Shown here piece by piece: positions 34,503 through 44,731 of a stretch of DNA of 64,000 bases. The stretch spans positions 9,722,400 through 9,786,399 of the forward strand of contig NC_037093.1 in the NCBI RefSeq assembly GCF_002994745.2. The letters are read 5' to 3'. The stretch's first letter is position 1; each line of letters starts with the position of its first letter. The notes under the pieces are model-generated. The model did not search any database. It was not told the origin of the DNA and was given only the letters and a program-made list of their open reading frames with translations. The DNA comes from Rosa chinensis. Lineage: Eukaryota > Streptophyta > Magnoliopsida > Rosales > Rosaceae. Position numbers and translations under genes: made by a program.

Positions 34503-34729
34503 TTGTCATTTTGTTATTGGTTTATTTTAGACTTGTATACAAGGTGGTTAGTGGGAAAGGTCTTCTGCTATTTTCTCTTGACTTTGTCAGTTTGTTATTG
34601 ATTGTCTCTATAGGTTAACTAGCCCTTGGCAATTCTCTCTTCTTGTTTCCATTGTACGTATACAAAACGTAACAATTTAATAAACTAAATTATGACCATT
34701 GACTAGGCAGTTGTGCGTGTATCAAAATA

Positions 34730-34920
34730 GAGAGTCTCTTGCGTAGGGCACCCGCACGGGACACGTGGTGGGGAGGACCAATCACTGCCCAACAGGGGGG
34801 ATATTTTGGATATTATACTTTAGGGAGCAAAGCAGTTTCAGAAAAGATGAAAAATTTGATTTCTTTTGATTGGGTGGCCGTAAGGCCACGTGACGGGGAA
34901 ACCCCACCTAAGTATTTTTC
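34730..34920. mobile_element. 191-bp Mutator-like MITE
   Basis: The 9-bp duplication ATCAAAATA (34721-34729 and 34921-34929) flanks imperfect TIRs ('cgtagggcacc' left, 'ggtggggtttcc' inverted right). 'ccacgtg' motifs on both sides are inverted. The paralogous site at about 511-523 is empty. Its left end resembles the left end of the outer element at 719. Confidence 0.85.
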
Positions 34921-35085
34921 ATCAAAATAAAGTGGACTAAGCAATTTTCCAACCTGAGTTTCAAATTTTAAGTCAGCAAGGCAATAGTCCAAGTCAAGGT
35001 CAATGGTAGCAGCTGGCAAGCCCTTGTTTTGTCGGTACTGACCTAGACTAGTATGCTTTTTAGTCCCACATATTAAAGCCTGTGT

Positions 35086-35649
35086 TTAGGGCTGTCAATT
35101 CCGACATGACTCGAAACCCGCACGATTAAAAAGAGGGTCAACCCGCCATGACCCATTTAATAAACGGGTTGGCCACGGGTCAACCCACCAACACGAAGTG
35201 AACTCATATAACCCAATTATGTTATACTTTTTTCTTTTTTTTTTTGTCATAGATTATGTTATACTTCTTCTTGAAATTTTGGAGGTTGGGAGTATTTGAT
35301 CATACGATTGGACAATTTGAAATATTTTGCTTCATCATTATTTGATTTAATTATTTATATTTTTCGTCTTGTGGATTTTTTAGTGAATTTAATGAATTTA
35401 TGCATTTTTTTTTAGTTTATGGGTCGCAATGTATCCTTAAATGAGTCATTTGATCTAACATGACACGACCTATTTATTAAATGGATTAAGCGGGTTGGAA
35501 ACGGGTAACCAGTTTAGTAAATAGGTTGAGTTTGAGTTTAAATTTTCGACACGATTATTAAATGGATTGAGTTTGGGTTTGTCTCTTGTGACACGACAAA
35601 TACATTGACCCGACATGAACCAAACCCGACACGACCCATTGACAGCCCT
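35086..35649. mobile_element. hAT MITE, 564 bp
   Basis: TTAGGGCTGTCAAT at the left is matched by ATTGACAGCCCT at the right. The 8-bp flanks GCCTGTGT/GCTTGTGT (35078-35085 and 35650-35657) differ by one base. The empty site is 'gcctctgtccatacaact' at about 9828-9845. Subterminal 'cgggtt/aacccg' motifs are abundant. It is non-coding. Confidence 0.9.
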
Positions 35650-35692
35650 GCTTGTGTCCATACAACTCCATTCGGCCAAATAGATTATTTTA

Positions 35693-37225
35693 GGGCTAAA
35701 TACTGTTTACCACCCTGTGGTATGGACCTCGCATCAATTCAGTCCATCGACTTTCAATTTCATCAAAAACACCCCTGCGGTATTATTTTCTCGTCCAATA
35801 GGTCATTCCGATTCAATTCCGTCAGTTTCTAACGTTAACTGTTGACGTGGCATTCCAACTCAGCAAAAGTGGGACCCACACACATGTGAAATTCCCAAAA
35901 TGACCCTGGGCAACAAAATATGGAGAAATCCAAAATTAATTCCAGTTTTGAGGTTGAGGAGATACGAACCCCTCCCAAAGCATATGCAAATGAATGGCCC
36001 AACCACCAAACCACTTGCATAGTTTTGGTATATTGCAAACAAAAATAGTATATATCTACATAATAGTGGTTTTTTTAAAAAAAAAAAATCCACCCACCTC
36101 TCTCCTCCTCTCCTTTTCTTCTTCCGCAACCCGCGCTCCCAAAGCCTCCTTCTCCTGCTCCATGCCTCACCCTCCAAATTGAAATCGTCGAAACCGCAGA
36201 CGAAACTCCAACAGCACCACCACCACCACCACCACCACCACCACCACCACCACCGTCCCCACCGCCAAGCCCTCCTTCTACACTTCTTCTGACCCTGAAA
36301 ACTTCCAAGCCACCTTCAACCTCAACAGGCTCTACCTCTGCTACTCCTACCTCTGCCACTTCCTCGCCTCCGCCGCCGAAGCTGCGGACGACCTCCAGAC
36401 CCTCGTCGACGTCGACGTTGACCACAGGATAGTCGTCTCCTGCAGTCCCTCCACGCTGCGATTTGTCGGCAATTTCGTCGTGTTGACCTGCGCCGTCGTG
36501 CTGGGGTTTTGGTTGGGTTGGTGAGGTTAGGATTTGGGAGCGGGTTGGGTTACGGAAGGGAGAAGGTGGTGACGAGGAGGGATAGGAGTCTTGGAGGGAA
36601 AGTGGTTGTGGCAGCGAGGATAGAGAAGCCAAGAGCAGAGGAGGTTAGAGTCAAGAAGAACAGGGGTTTGGCGATTTTGGATAATCACCTATCGTCGGTA
36701 AGGAAGAGCCAAATGGTGGCTGGGATGGAGAAAGTGTTTAAGAATTGGGTTTGCTTCGGGGAGAAGCTTCCCCAATGGTGGCCAACTGCAACTTCCCCAA
36801 GAGAAAGAAGAGGAGGAGAGAGGTGGGTGGAGATTAAAAAAAAAAAAAACAATATTATGTAGATATATACTATTTTTGTTTGCAATATACCAAAACTATG
36901 CAAGTGGTTTGGTGGTTGAGCCATTCATTTTCATATGCTTTGGGAGGGGTTTGAATCTCCTCAACCTCAAAACTGGAATTAATTTTGGATTTTTCCATAT
37001 TCTATTGCCCAGGGTCATTTTGGGAATTTCACATGCGTGTGGGTCCCACTTTTGCTGAGTTGGAATGCCACGTCAGCAGTTAACGTTAGAAACTGACAGA
37101 ATTGAATCGGAAGGACCTATTGGACGAGAAAATAATACCGCAGAGGTGTTTTTGATGAAATTGAAAGTCGAGGGACTGAATTGATGCGAGGTCCATACTA
37201 CAGGGTGGTAAACAGTATTTAGCCC
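35693..37225. mobile_element. Pack-MULE, 1.53 kb, about 370-bp TIRs
   Basis: A perfect 9-bp duplication ATTATTTTA (35684-35692 and 37226-37234) flanks ends GGGCTAAATACTG / CAGTATTTAGCCC. The arms are complementary for about 370 bp. The empty site is intact at about 9867-9880. The GC-rich interior (36070-36840) differs sharply from the AT-rich arms and looks like captured coding DNA. This is the classic Pack-MULE layout. Confidence 0.9.
36100..36840 (+). pseudogene. Captured host-gene fragment in the Pack-MULE
   Basis: Forward frames include a (CAC)n tract (36208-36253), then PSFYTSSDPENFQATFNLNR, then a hydrophobic helix (VVLTCAVVLGFWLGW), then after a frameshift SVRKSQMVAGMEKVFKNW and EKLPQWWP. 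The last segments look like a plant organellar membrane protein, but I could not name the family. GC-rich codon usage unlike the surroundings supports capture. A minus-strand Gly-rich frame over the (CAC)n tract is an artefact. Confidence 0.5.
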
Positions 37226-37526
37226 ATTATTTTACTTCGATCAAAAAGCTATCCCTCGACTTAATTAAACACTATGATCTTTGTTCTCTATAGCTAAAAT
37301 AATGTTTATTTGAAAGTTAGACCATTAACCCTAAACTTATAGAAATTGATAAAATGCAGTTTTGACTAGTACACAGCTATATTTATCTGTGGTTTAAGTT
37401 TAAAGTATTTCAAATTGAGTCTAAAACCAAATAGAGTTGTATACGTGGGTCTAGAACTTTTATAGATAAGTCATACCCACGCGAAGAAATTTGACTTTAA
37501 ATATTAAGTGCAGAATATCCCTCTCT

Positions 37527-37848
37527 ATATATGTTAGAATAGGATATACGGTCACGATCCAATATCAAAAGATATTTACGTTTCACTCACTATTAGGTTT
37601 GGTAGGCTGCAATCACAATATGCATGTACTCAAGCTTATCTTGACACGTGGTGATCATGTAGCGGTTCTGTTGCTAATTGTACTAATTGTGCTAATTAGG
37701 TTCGTGCTCATGAGGCTACTATACATGCCTAACCCAATTACTTGTATTCATTCTGTTGTTAAGTCACATCAAATATACAAAGAGTTTCTACTCTTTCTCT
37801 CTCTCTTTTCCTCTCGATTCTTCTAGCTTTCTTCAAGCTTTCAATATA
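37527..37848 (+). promoter_or_regulatory. BSP3 TATA region split by a solo LTR
   Basis: In BSP1 the promoter core is contiguous ('ctctatatataccatag'). Here it is cut at ATATA (37527-37531), duplicated at 37844-37848, with 312 bp between. The right-hand copy still gives 'aatatatacc' about 70 bp before the ATG, so a weaker TATA may survive. The W-box-like TTGACT (37491-37496) is now more than 300 bp farther from the start. Confidence 0.8.
37532..37843 (+). mobile_element. Solo LTR (312 bp, copia-type) in BSP3 promoter
   Basis: It begins TGTTAGAATAGGATATACGG and ends CTTCAAGCTTTCA, with the 5-bp duplication ATATA on both sides. BSP1 has the empty site at about 11274-11282. There is no internal region or second LTR, so LTR-LTR recombination removed the rest. 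It brings its own 'tatacaaag' and pyrimidine-rich tract near its 3' end, which could supply a promoter. That is inference. Confidence 0.9.
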
Positions 37849-37917
37849 TACCATAGAGTCGATCGGTAGCAAATTCTGTACAAAAACCAAAACCAAAAAC
37901 AAAGCTTCTTTACAACT

Positions 37918-38731
37918 ATGGCTCAACACTGTATTTTTCTCCTCTCCCTTTTGATAACACTTGCAGGCCTTCACGCCGCGCATGCAGTCGACTACACAGT
38001 CACCAACAACGCCGCATCAAGCGCCGGTGGCATCCGATTCAACAACGACATCGGAGCAGACTATAGCTTGCAAACACTAACCTCTGCGGCCGACTTCATA
38101 TGGAAAGTCTTCCAGCAAAGCACAGATGCGGATAGAAAGAGCGTAGCCAAAGTCAGCTTGTTCATCGACAACATGGACGGCGTGGCGTACGCTAGCAACA
38201 ACGAGATTCATGTTAGCGCCAGTTACATAGCAGGCTACTCAGGTACTAGCATTTCGATATACTAGCTCTCAGTTTTTCATTCAGGACTCCAAAATAAATA
38301 TCTCAGTTTTTCATTCAGGTATTGCCATTTCTTTTGCTAACGACGACAGTTTGATCGATACCTTGTTCTTTTCAGGCGACGTGAAGAAGGAGATTACAGG
38401 TGTGCTTTACCACGAATCGACGCACATATGGCAGTGGAATGGAAATGGTCAAGCCCCAGGTGGGTTGATTGAAGGAATTGCAGACTTTGTGAGGTTGAGG
38501 GCTGGGTATGCACCGAGTCACTGGGTTCAACCAGGTGAAGGGGATAGGTGGGACCAGGGTTATGATGTTACTGCTAGGTTTTTGGATTACTGTACTAGTT
38601 TGAAAGATGGGTTTGTTGCAGAGTTGAACAACAAGTTGAAGACTGGTTATAGTGTTAACTACTTTGTTGATATTCTGGGGAAGAATGTTGATCAGCTCTG
38701 GGCTGATTACAAGGCTAAATATGGCAAATAG
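37918..38731 (+). CDS. Basic secretory protein 3 (BSP, PR-17-like)
   Basis: Exons 37918-38242 and 38376-38731 encode 226 residues, identical to BSP1 except Thr for Ser near residue 57. By eye there are three nucleotide differences over 681 coding bases. The signal peptide (1-23), HESTH (121-125) and GGLIEGIAD are unchanged. The 133-bp intron has the same duplicated motif plus a 4-bp insertion ('tcga') relative to BSP1. AATAAA follows at about 38752. The promoter carries a solo LTR, so this copy may be regulated differently from BSP1 despite an almost identical product. It should be secreted, and its putative zinc-peptidase role is inferred from the family. Confidence 0.95.
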
Positions 38732-38757
38732 AGGTAGCTAGACTTATACCCAATAAA

Positions 38758-40901
38758 TTAATCAAGACTGATTTGAATGAAAATAAGATCTTCTATAATT
38801 GTATCAGATAAAGGAATTATTGTACGTACCAATAATAAAAAAAAAAATATTGTATCAATAAATATGCACGAATTGATGTACGCCTGTACCCACTCAAGCA
38901 AAGAGAATTTTGGCGTTTTTTTTTTTGTTTTTGTTTTTTTTTCACTGGATATACTAGTTGAACTGTGTTCTTCAACTTTCTTGCGGAAAATAGTTTTAAT
39001 TGAAGGGTCAAAATATTATGTCACAGTTTGTCAAAAACCAAGCCTCGTAATATATCACGTTGGAAAACAATGGAGTCACGGAGGCCCATTGACTTTCTCA
39101 ATGGATAATTGTAACTTTATCCTTTGATTACTAAAAGAGGGTATCTTCAAAATTTGATCATCATCTGCTTGGATAACCTATTCCTTAGTTGAACCAGACT
39201 TTGCTGCTCTCCTTCTCATCCGAGGACTGCAAGTAATTAAATGAATCCCATTCCTTAGTGACTGATACATAATTAATTAAACTATAAGTGGCACGGCAAG
39301 TCTGCGTTATAGTTTTCAAAGCTAGGTAATTCTTGTGCATGGAATTCTGCTACACCAATGAAGTTGGGGTATGTTTTGTTTCATAGATGGACAAGGAATC
39401 TGTGACAAATATATGGAGAAGAAAATAAATTGAATCATTAAAATGGAAATCATGCCTTTCATGAAGGAATCAAAAGTACCAAATTTCTTCTCCATGGAAT
39501 TGGTGAATAGGGGATTTGGTAATTACTACCATATCTAAGAAATTTGTGTGTAGTTAAAAAGTTGTATGTGAAGATTAGATTTGTTGTTGGGCCTTAACTA
39601 AAGTCTAGATTTACGTACTATGATGAATAAGATGTGGGGGCTTCTATAGTTCTATCTATATCCACAGTTGTAGTGACGTAAATCCGAAAAGTGGCGAGGA
39701 CAAAAATGAAGCTTTGGGATTTAGCACAAAAATAGTGTCCCTTTTTTTTTTTGATAAGGGGTTTGGAGGCTTAGCCTCACGTCTGGAATGTCTCTTTTTT
39801 TTTTTAAGATACAAGGATAAATATCTGATCAAATTCTGCATATATAAAGTCTAGATTTACGTGAATATTAGATTTGTTGTTGGGCCTTAACTAAAAGTCT
39901 AGATTTACGTACTATGATGAATTAGATGTGGGGGCTTCTATCTATATCCACAGTTGTAGTGACGTAAATCCGAAAAGTGGGACTACACGAGGACAAAAAC
40001 GAAGCTTTGGGATTTAGCACAAAAATGGTGTCCTTTTATTATTATTATTATTATTTTTTATAAGGGATTTGGAACTCAGCCTAACTGGGAGGCTCAGCCC
40101 CACGCCCGAAATGTCCCTTTTTTAAGGTACGAGGATAAATATCTGATCAAATTCTGCATATATAAATAAAAAAGTTAGTAAATATTAATGGTTAATCAAA
40201 GCTCGTAGAGCCGAAAAATTGTTGACCAGCTGATATGTAAATTTATAGCACATCTTATGATAGTCTTTCCACACCACTACCGCCACAACGGCTGTGACCC
40301 TTTTGAAGTAAATAGGAATATGACTTGCATGTGGTCATCCAAATGCAGCCAAACTGAGTTACCAACTTGGAGTCAAACTTTCCGGTTTGATTTTATCAGT
40401 AAGACTGCCAATTCACAAAAATATAATCTTCATGAACAACTTTTTAACTCAAATTTAATATTCATCAAAGTTAGATGTTATCAGTAAGACGGTCAATTAA
40501 TGTGCAGATTTCATTACCAACCCAATTATACATGTACTAATTTCCACGTATGTAGAGCATTCTATAGATTCAGTCAACTTCAATAAGCTTAATTTTATCA
40601 TGAATCTTCATTTTGGGCTTGGCATACAACGTGATTAGAGGGGAGGTTCTTCTTCTGCTAATTTTGTCTCTTTAATTTGTCATTTTATTGTTGGTTTTTC
40701 CTGCTTGTTTAGCGTAACCTAATTCATGCCTGGTAATCCTCTTTTCTTGTTTTGTATTGCATTGTTATACGTATACACAAATTGAAAAGAACCCAAAAGT
40801 GTTCCAAAAAAAAAAAAAGCCTAAACCAACCCAAAAACTTATGATCATTGACTAGGCCTATGATAACTTGAGACACCAAAATAACAAAATAAAATGGACT
40901 T
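38758..40901. repeat. BSP3 3' flank, duplicated host DNA
   Basis: Colinear with 12185-14690 minus the hAT MITE. A partial tandem duplication of about 280 bp occurs here ('gtctagatttacgt...gatgtgggggcttct' at about 39604 and 39892) and is not in the BSP1 flank. I see no gene. Confidence 0.75.
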
Positions 40902-41081
40902 TGTTAAAGGAAAAGCACATTATGTGCCTTTGTCAAAGAAACAGACGAAGAGGGAATCAAGCAATTACAAATCACAGCTCAATCAGCATTTAGTATCATC
41001 AATGTAATTGATATTTCCGTTGTAATCCTATCCCTATATAAAGGGGTTATGAATGAAATGAGTAGACCAATTCCAATCTCC
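40902..41081 (+). repeat. 5' LTR of copia-2 (3' end altered)
   Basis: It matches 50627-50806 but stops at 'ccaatctcc' and runs into about 20 A residues instead of the final 'attttacttttaca'. A standard primer binding site is not seen next to it. Confidence 0.85.
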
Positions 41082-41099
41082 AAAAAAAAAAAAAAAAAA

Positions 41100-41880
41100 A
41101 ATCCGTTCAGACCGAGCTCGAGCACTGAGACCTGCCACCAGCCCACACGGGCCTCACCTTCACCGGCCAGATAGCAACACCCATCTAGGTTCACTCCACC
41201 GTCGCAGCACCGGCCTCTACCTCACTGTTGCACCGGCCTCCGCCTCGCTGCTGCACTTCGCTGCCTAGCCCCCGGTGCCCTGATCCCGAACCTGGCGCTC
41301 CTGCGCAGCATCGATCTGCACCTGACAGAACTCCAACATCGATTTGCAGCTGTTCTTCTTCTTCCTTGTCCAGACCGGCCTCCAGCCAGCCTTCACCGCC
41401 TGATAGCAGCCTCCACCCAGCCTTCACCGTCTGCATAGCCCACCCACCTGCAGCAGACCACCACAGCTCGCGCAGATCCCCGTGCCTCTTCGCACACTAC
41501 CCAGCCCGTCTAACAAGCTGCCAGCCTCCCAGCGGCTCCTAGCATCCTCGCAGAATCAGCCCCGCATCCTCGCAGCCTCAGTCTTGCGTGCGGCCTACCA
41601 CCTGCGGCGTCCGGCTCCAGCCTTGCAGAGGGACAGAAACCCAGAAGGAAGAAGACGCAAAAGAAAAAAAAAAAAAAAAAACCCAGCCCAAAGAAAAGGG
41701 CGGACCAAGAAAAAAAGAGAAAAGAAAAAAAGAAAAGAGAAAAGGAGGACCCGAACCAGAAAAAGGGTGACCCGGCCCAAAAGAAAAAAAAAAACAAGGC
41801 CCATTACTGAAAAGAGGAAGCGGCCCAGTTTTTCTCAAGTCCAAAAATATCGCTACATACGCCTGCATCAACACGCGCGT
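41100..41880. other. GC-rich then polypurine leader of copia-2
   Basis: About 550 bp of unusually GC-rich sequence (41100-41650) is followed by A/G-rich low-complexity DNA (41640-41830) encoding Lys/Arg runs in one frame. The base composition is unlike the AT-rich flanks. It may be an element leader or foreign DNA captured after the altered LTR end. I see no gene. Confidence 0.55.
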
Positions 41881-42567
41881 GTGTTAGAATTGTTTTATCG
41901 AAATCAAGTATGTTTTCTTTATTTTATTTTATGATTTTAACCAAGCATGCTTTATACCATATTGTTTATGCCTTTATTTTATTTTGTTATTAAGCATGTT
42001 TAATTAGATAATTTTCATTGTATTAAGCATGCCTTATTATTTATGTTTTATATCATTATATTTAAGCATGATTTATAATTATGTTGAAGCATGCTTTATA
42101 TTTTATTGCTTATGTTTTTATTATGCAATTGTGAGCATGTTTTGTGAATTTTATTTACGCTTATATAGTTATTCCTAAGCATGCCTTTAATTATGCTATT
42201 GTTTATATTTTATTTTACGCATGATATATTATTACTATTATTATATGTCACATATATTTTGTTGTATATTTGTGCAATTTGAGCATGTCATGTAGTTTAT
42301 TTTTATATATGCTATGTCTTATTTATTATTAAATGTGTTATAGTTATTTTTGTAATACGACATATAAAATTCCATTCTGCCATGATAATGAAAATTCATG
42401 CGCATTATACACACACTTACTGTGATAAAGTATTTTCACATAGCATCGAAAAAAAATGTGACCATTACGAATCTTGGTCTTGAAATCTAATTCATATATT
42501 TGGAAAATAATTTACGTGGATGTCTTTATGACTGCGTAATTTATATGTTCTCTCTTGTTTTATGTAG

Positions 42568-43542
42568 ATGGCTGATCCAACTCGACCTGAGTTTGACATC
42601 TTGGACTCAGAAGGACTTGAGTACCATCGTTGGGTTTCCGATATGGAAACTGCCTTTGTGGCAAAAGACTACACTGCCACCATTACTGATCCCAAAGATG
42701 ATGAACTATCTAATAAGGTGAAAGCAGATGCCTTAATTTTTCTGAGGCGACATATTGATCCTAGCCTACGCTGGGAGTACCTTCAGTTTAAGGCACCCAA
42801 AGCACTGTGGGATGCCCTTAAAGGACGTTTTGGGAACATTCACGATACTTTGCTCCCAGGACTGGCTGTTCAGTAGAATGGAATCTGCTTGCTTGACTAT
42901 AGAAAGGTCAATGACTTCAACAAGGACATGTTGCGCTTAAAGGCACGTCTCAATTTCTGTGGAAGGGAAATCACAGAAGATGATATGATCTACAAGACTC
43001 TTACCACCTTTCCTAATTTAGCTTTTATACTAGCGAACCAGTATCAGTTGGATTATGACAACAAAAGAATCACAACCTTCAATAAGTTGATAAGCCTACT
43101 GCAAGTGGTTGAGAGACAAAATAAGATTCTCTTGAATAACAATGCCAGGCCCATTAGGACAAAGAAAATTCCCGAGGCTAATTATGGAAAAATGAAAGGT
43201 GGAAATAACTCCAATGCAAAGGGGTTTAGACGTGCTGATCCCTACCCACGTGGCAACAATGCACCACGTGGAAAGGGACATGGGGATCATGGAAACAAGA
43301 TGCCAAAGGAAAGAGTTGACAATGAACCACGCTATAGGTGTGGATTCATTGGGCATTGGTACAAGAACTGCCAAGCAAACAACAGAGTAGCAGCCAATTA
43401 CAAGAGGTATAGAGAGTCTAAAGAACAAGTGGCTCACTATATGGAAGAAGGAGGTCATGACCTAGATGTCAACCTTACAGTTGCAGACTCCAATGGCAAA
43501 GAGGAACTTGCTAAGTCAATGGATGCTCTCAATCTTGACTAA
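42568..43542 (+). pseudogene. Copia-2 Gag, one stop, damaged zinc knuckle
   Basis: The frame starts MADPTRPEFDILDSEG and shows the UBN2 gag pattern (RRHIDPSLRWEYL...LWDALKGRFGN). It is interrupted by TAG at 42874, then continues in frame to LNLD at 43542. The CCHC knuckle has lost its first Cys (RYRCGFIGHWYKNC), probably by a TGC to CGC change. It is homologous to copia-1 Gag, so both elements belong to one lineage. Confidence 0.85.
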
Positions 43543-44731
43543 TCTGCTTTATTCATTTTATTTTCCAAACAGTTGTGAAGGCATAATGCCTCATTTTTAA
43601 TTAGACTATTATTTGGTTTTAAAGTTTATTTTCAATCATGGATTGATGAATAAGATTTCTGAACAAGACCTTGATTTGATTATCGTTGGCTTATTAATAA
43701 ATTTCGAATTTTATTCTGAAGCACTGAATTTATTCAAATTTATATTTACATGGTTCGACATAGCACTATAAAGATGTAAAGCAATACATCTAGAGAAAAA
43801 TTATTAGAATGAAAAGAATACCATTCTACGCAAATAGAAATTCTCTAAAGAATATGAGTTATATTTTCTAAATACCTCCCATTTATTTGTAGGAATGAAT
43901 GGAGGAGAACTTGAGTGCTTAGATGATAGTGGGACTACCCACACAATATTAAGAAATAGGCAATTATTCATTGAACCAATAGCCTATAATTCCTCTGTGA
44001 CTACGATGATTGGATTATCAAAACTAATAAAATGGCGAGAAACTGCCAAATTTTTGTTGCCTAATGGTGCAACATTTCAAGTCACAGGCGCTCTATATGC
44101 ACCAAGAGCTAATCCAACCTTGTTAATGTTTCAAAGCTATTTGTGCCAACGATTATCCAGTAAAAACACACCGTGAGAATGGAACTGAATACCTTGATAT
44201 TACATCTAATGACTGTGGAAGGAAACACATCTTAGAGAAACTTATGAGTCAATTTAGTGGACTGTACCTCACTACGATTCGGATCATTGAATCCTATACT
44301 ATCTCCAACAATGAAATGTGGGACACTGACTCATACAGGCTTTTGCATGACCGCCTATGGCACCGAGGTCGTGACATGATGATCCGTATTTTTCAAGAAC
44401 TCACACTGACATCCCTTCTTTCTAGTGAAAAATGGGAGAAAAATCCGCCACACTGCAAGGTGTCGGTTCTAGGATTGCTCAAATGCAGTCATTGCTTTTC
44501 TAAAGTACCAGAAGCACTACCTCCCTCCCATTATGCCTCATTGACTATTTCAAAGGTACATCACTCGTTTTGCAAAGCCTGCTCTTTAGTAAAAACAGGA
44601 TCGAGACCTTCCTATGCTAAAGATACAAAACAAAACATTCCATTCTTACAAAGGATACAAAGAGATGTCTATGGACCTATCCATCCAGAATGCGGACCAT
44701 TCAAGTACTTTATGGTTCCGGTGGATGCTTC

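Larger units (their letters stand above)
32414..35085. repeat. Segmental duplication, 5' part of BSP3 unit
   Basis: This is the paralogue of 1-718 with four private insertions: the MULE-type element at 32536-33489 (with a nested SINE-like retroposon), the TIR element at 33644-34502, the MITE at 34730-34920, and, at the end, the hAT MITE at 35086. Host islands remain alignable between them. Confidence 0.85.

Noticed and set aside
36075..36632. 185-codon minus-strand frame, Gly-rich
   Set aside because: It reads antisense through a (CAC)n tract in the Pack-MULE cargo. The low-complexity Gly run and lack of homology mark it as a shadow.
38777..39127. 116-codon frame downstream of BSP3
   Set aside because: It spans the BSP3 3' flank across T-rich tracts. 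The paralogous frame at 12336 is shorter and shifted by indels, so it is not conserved as coding.
41482..41934. 150-codon frame rich in Lys/Arg
   Set aside because: It is produced by the A/G-rich leader tract of copia-2. No start context or domain supports a protein.
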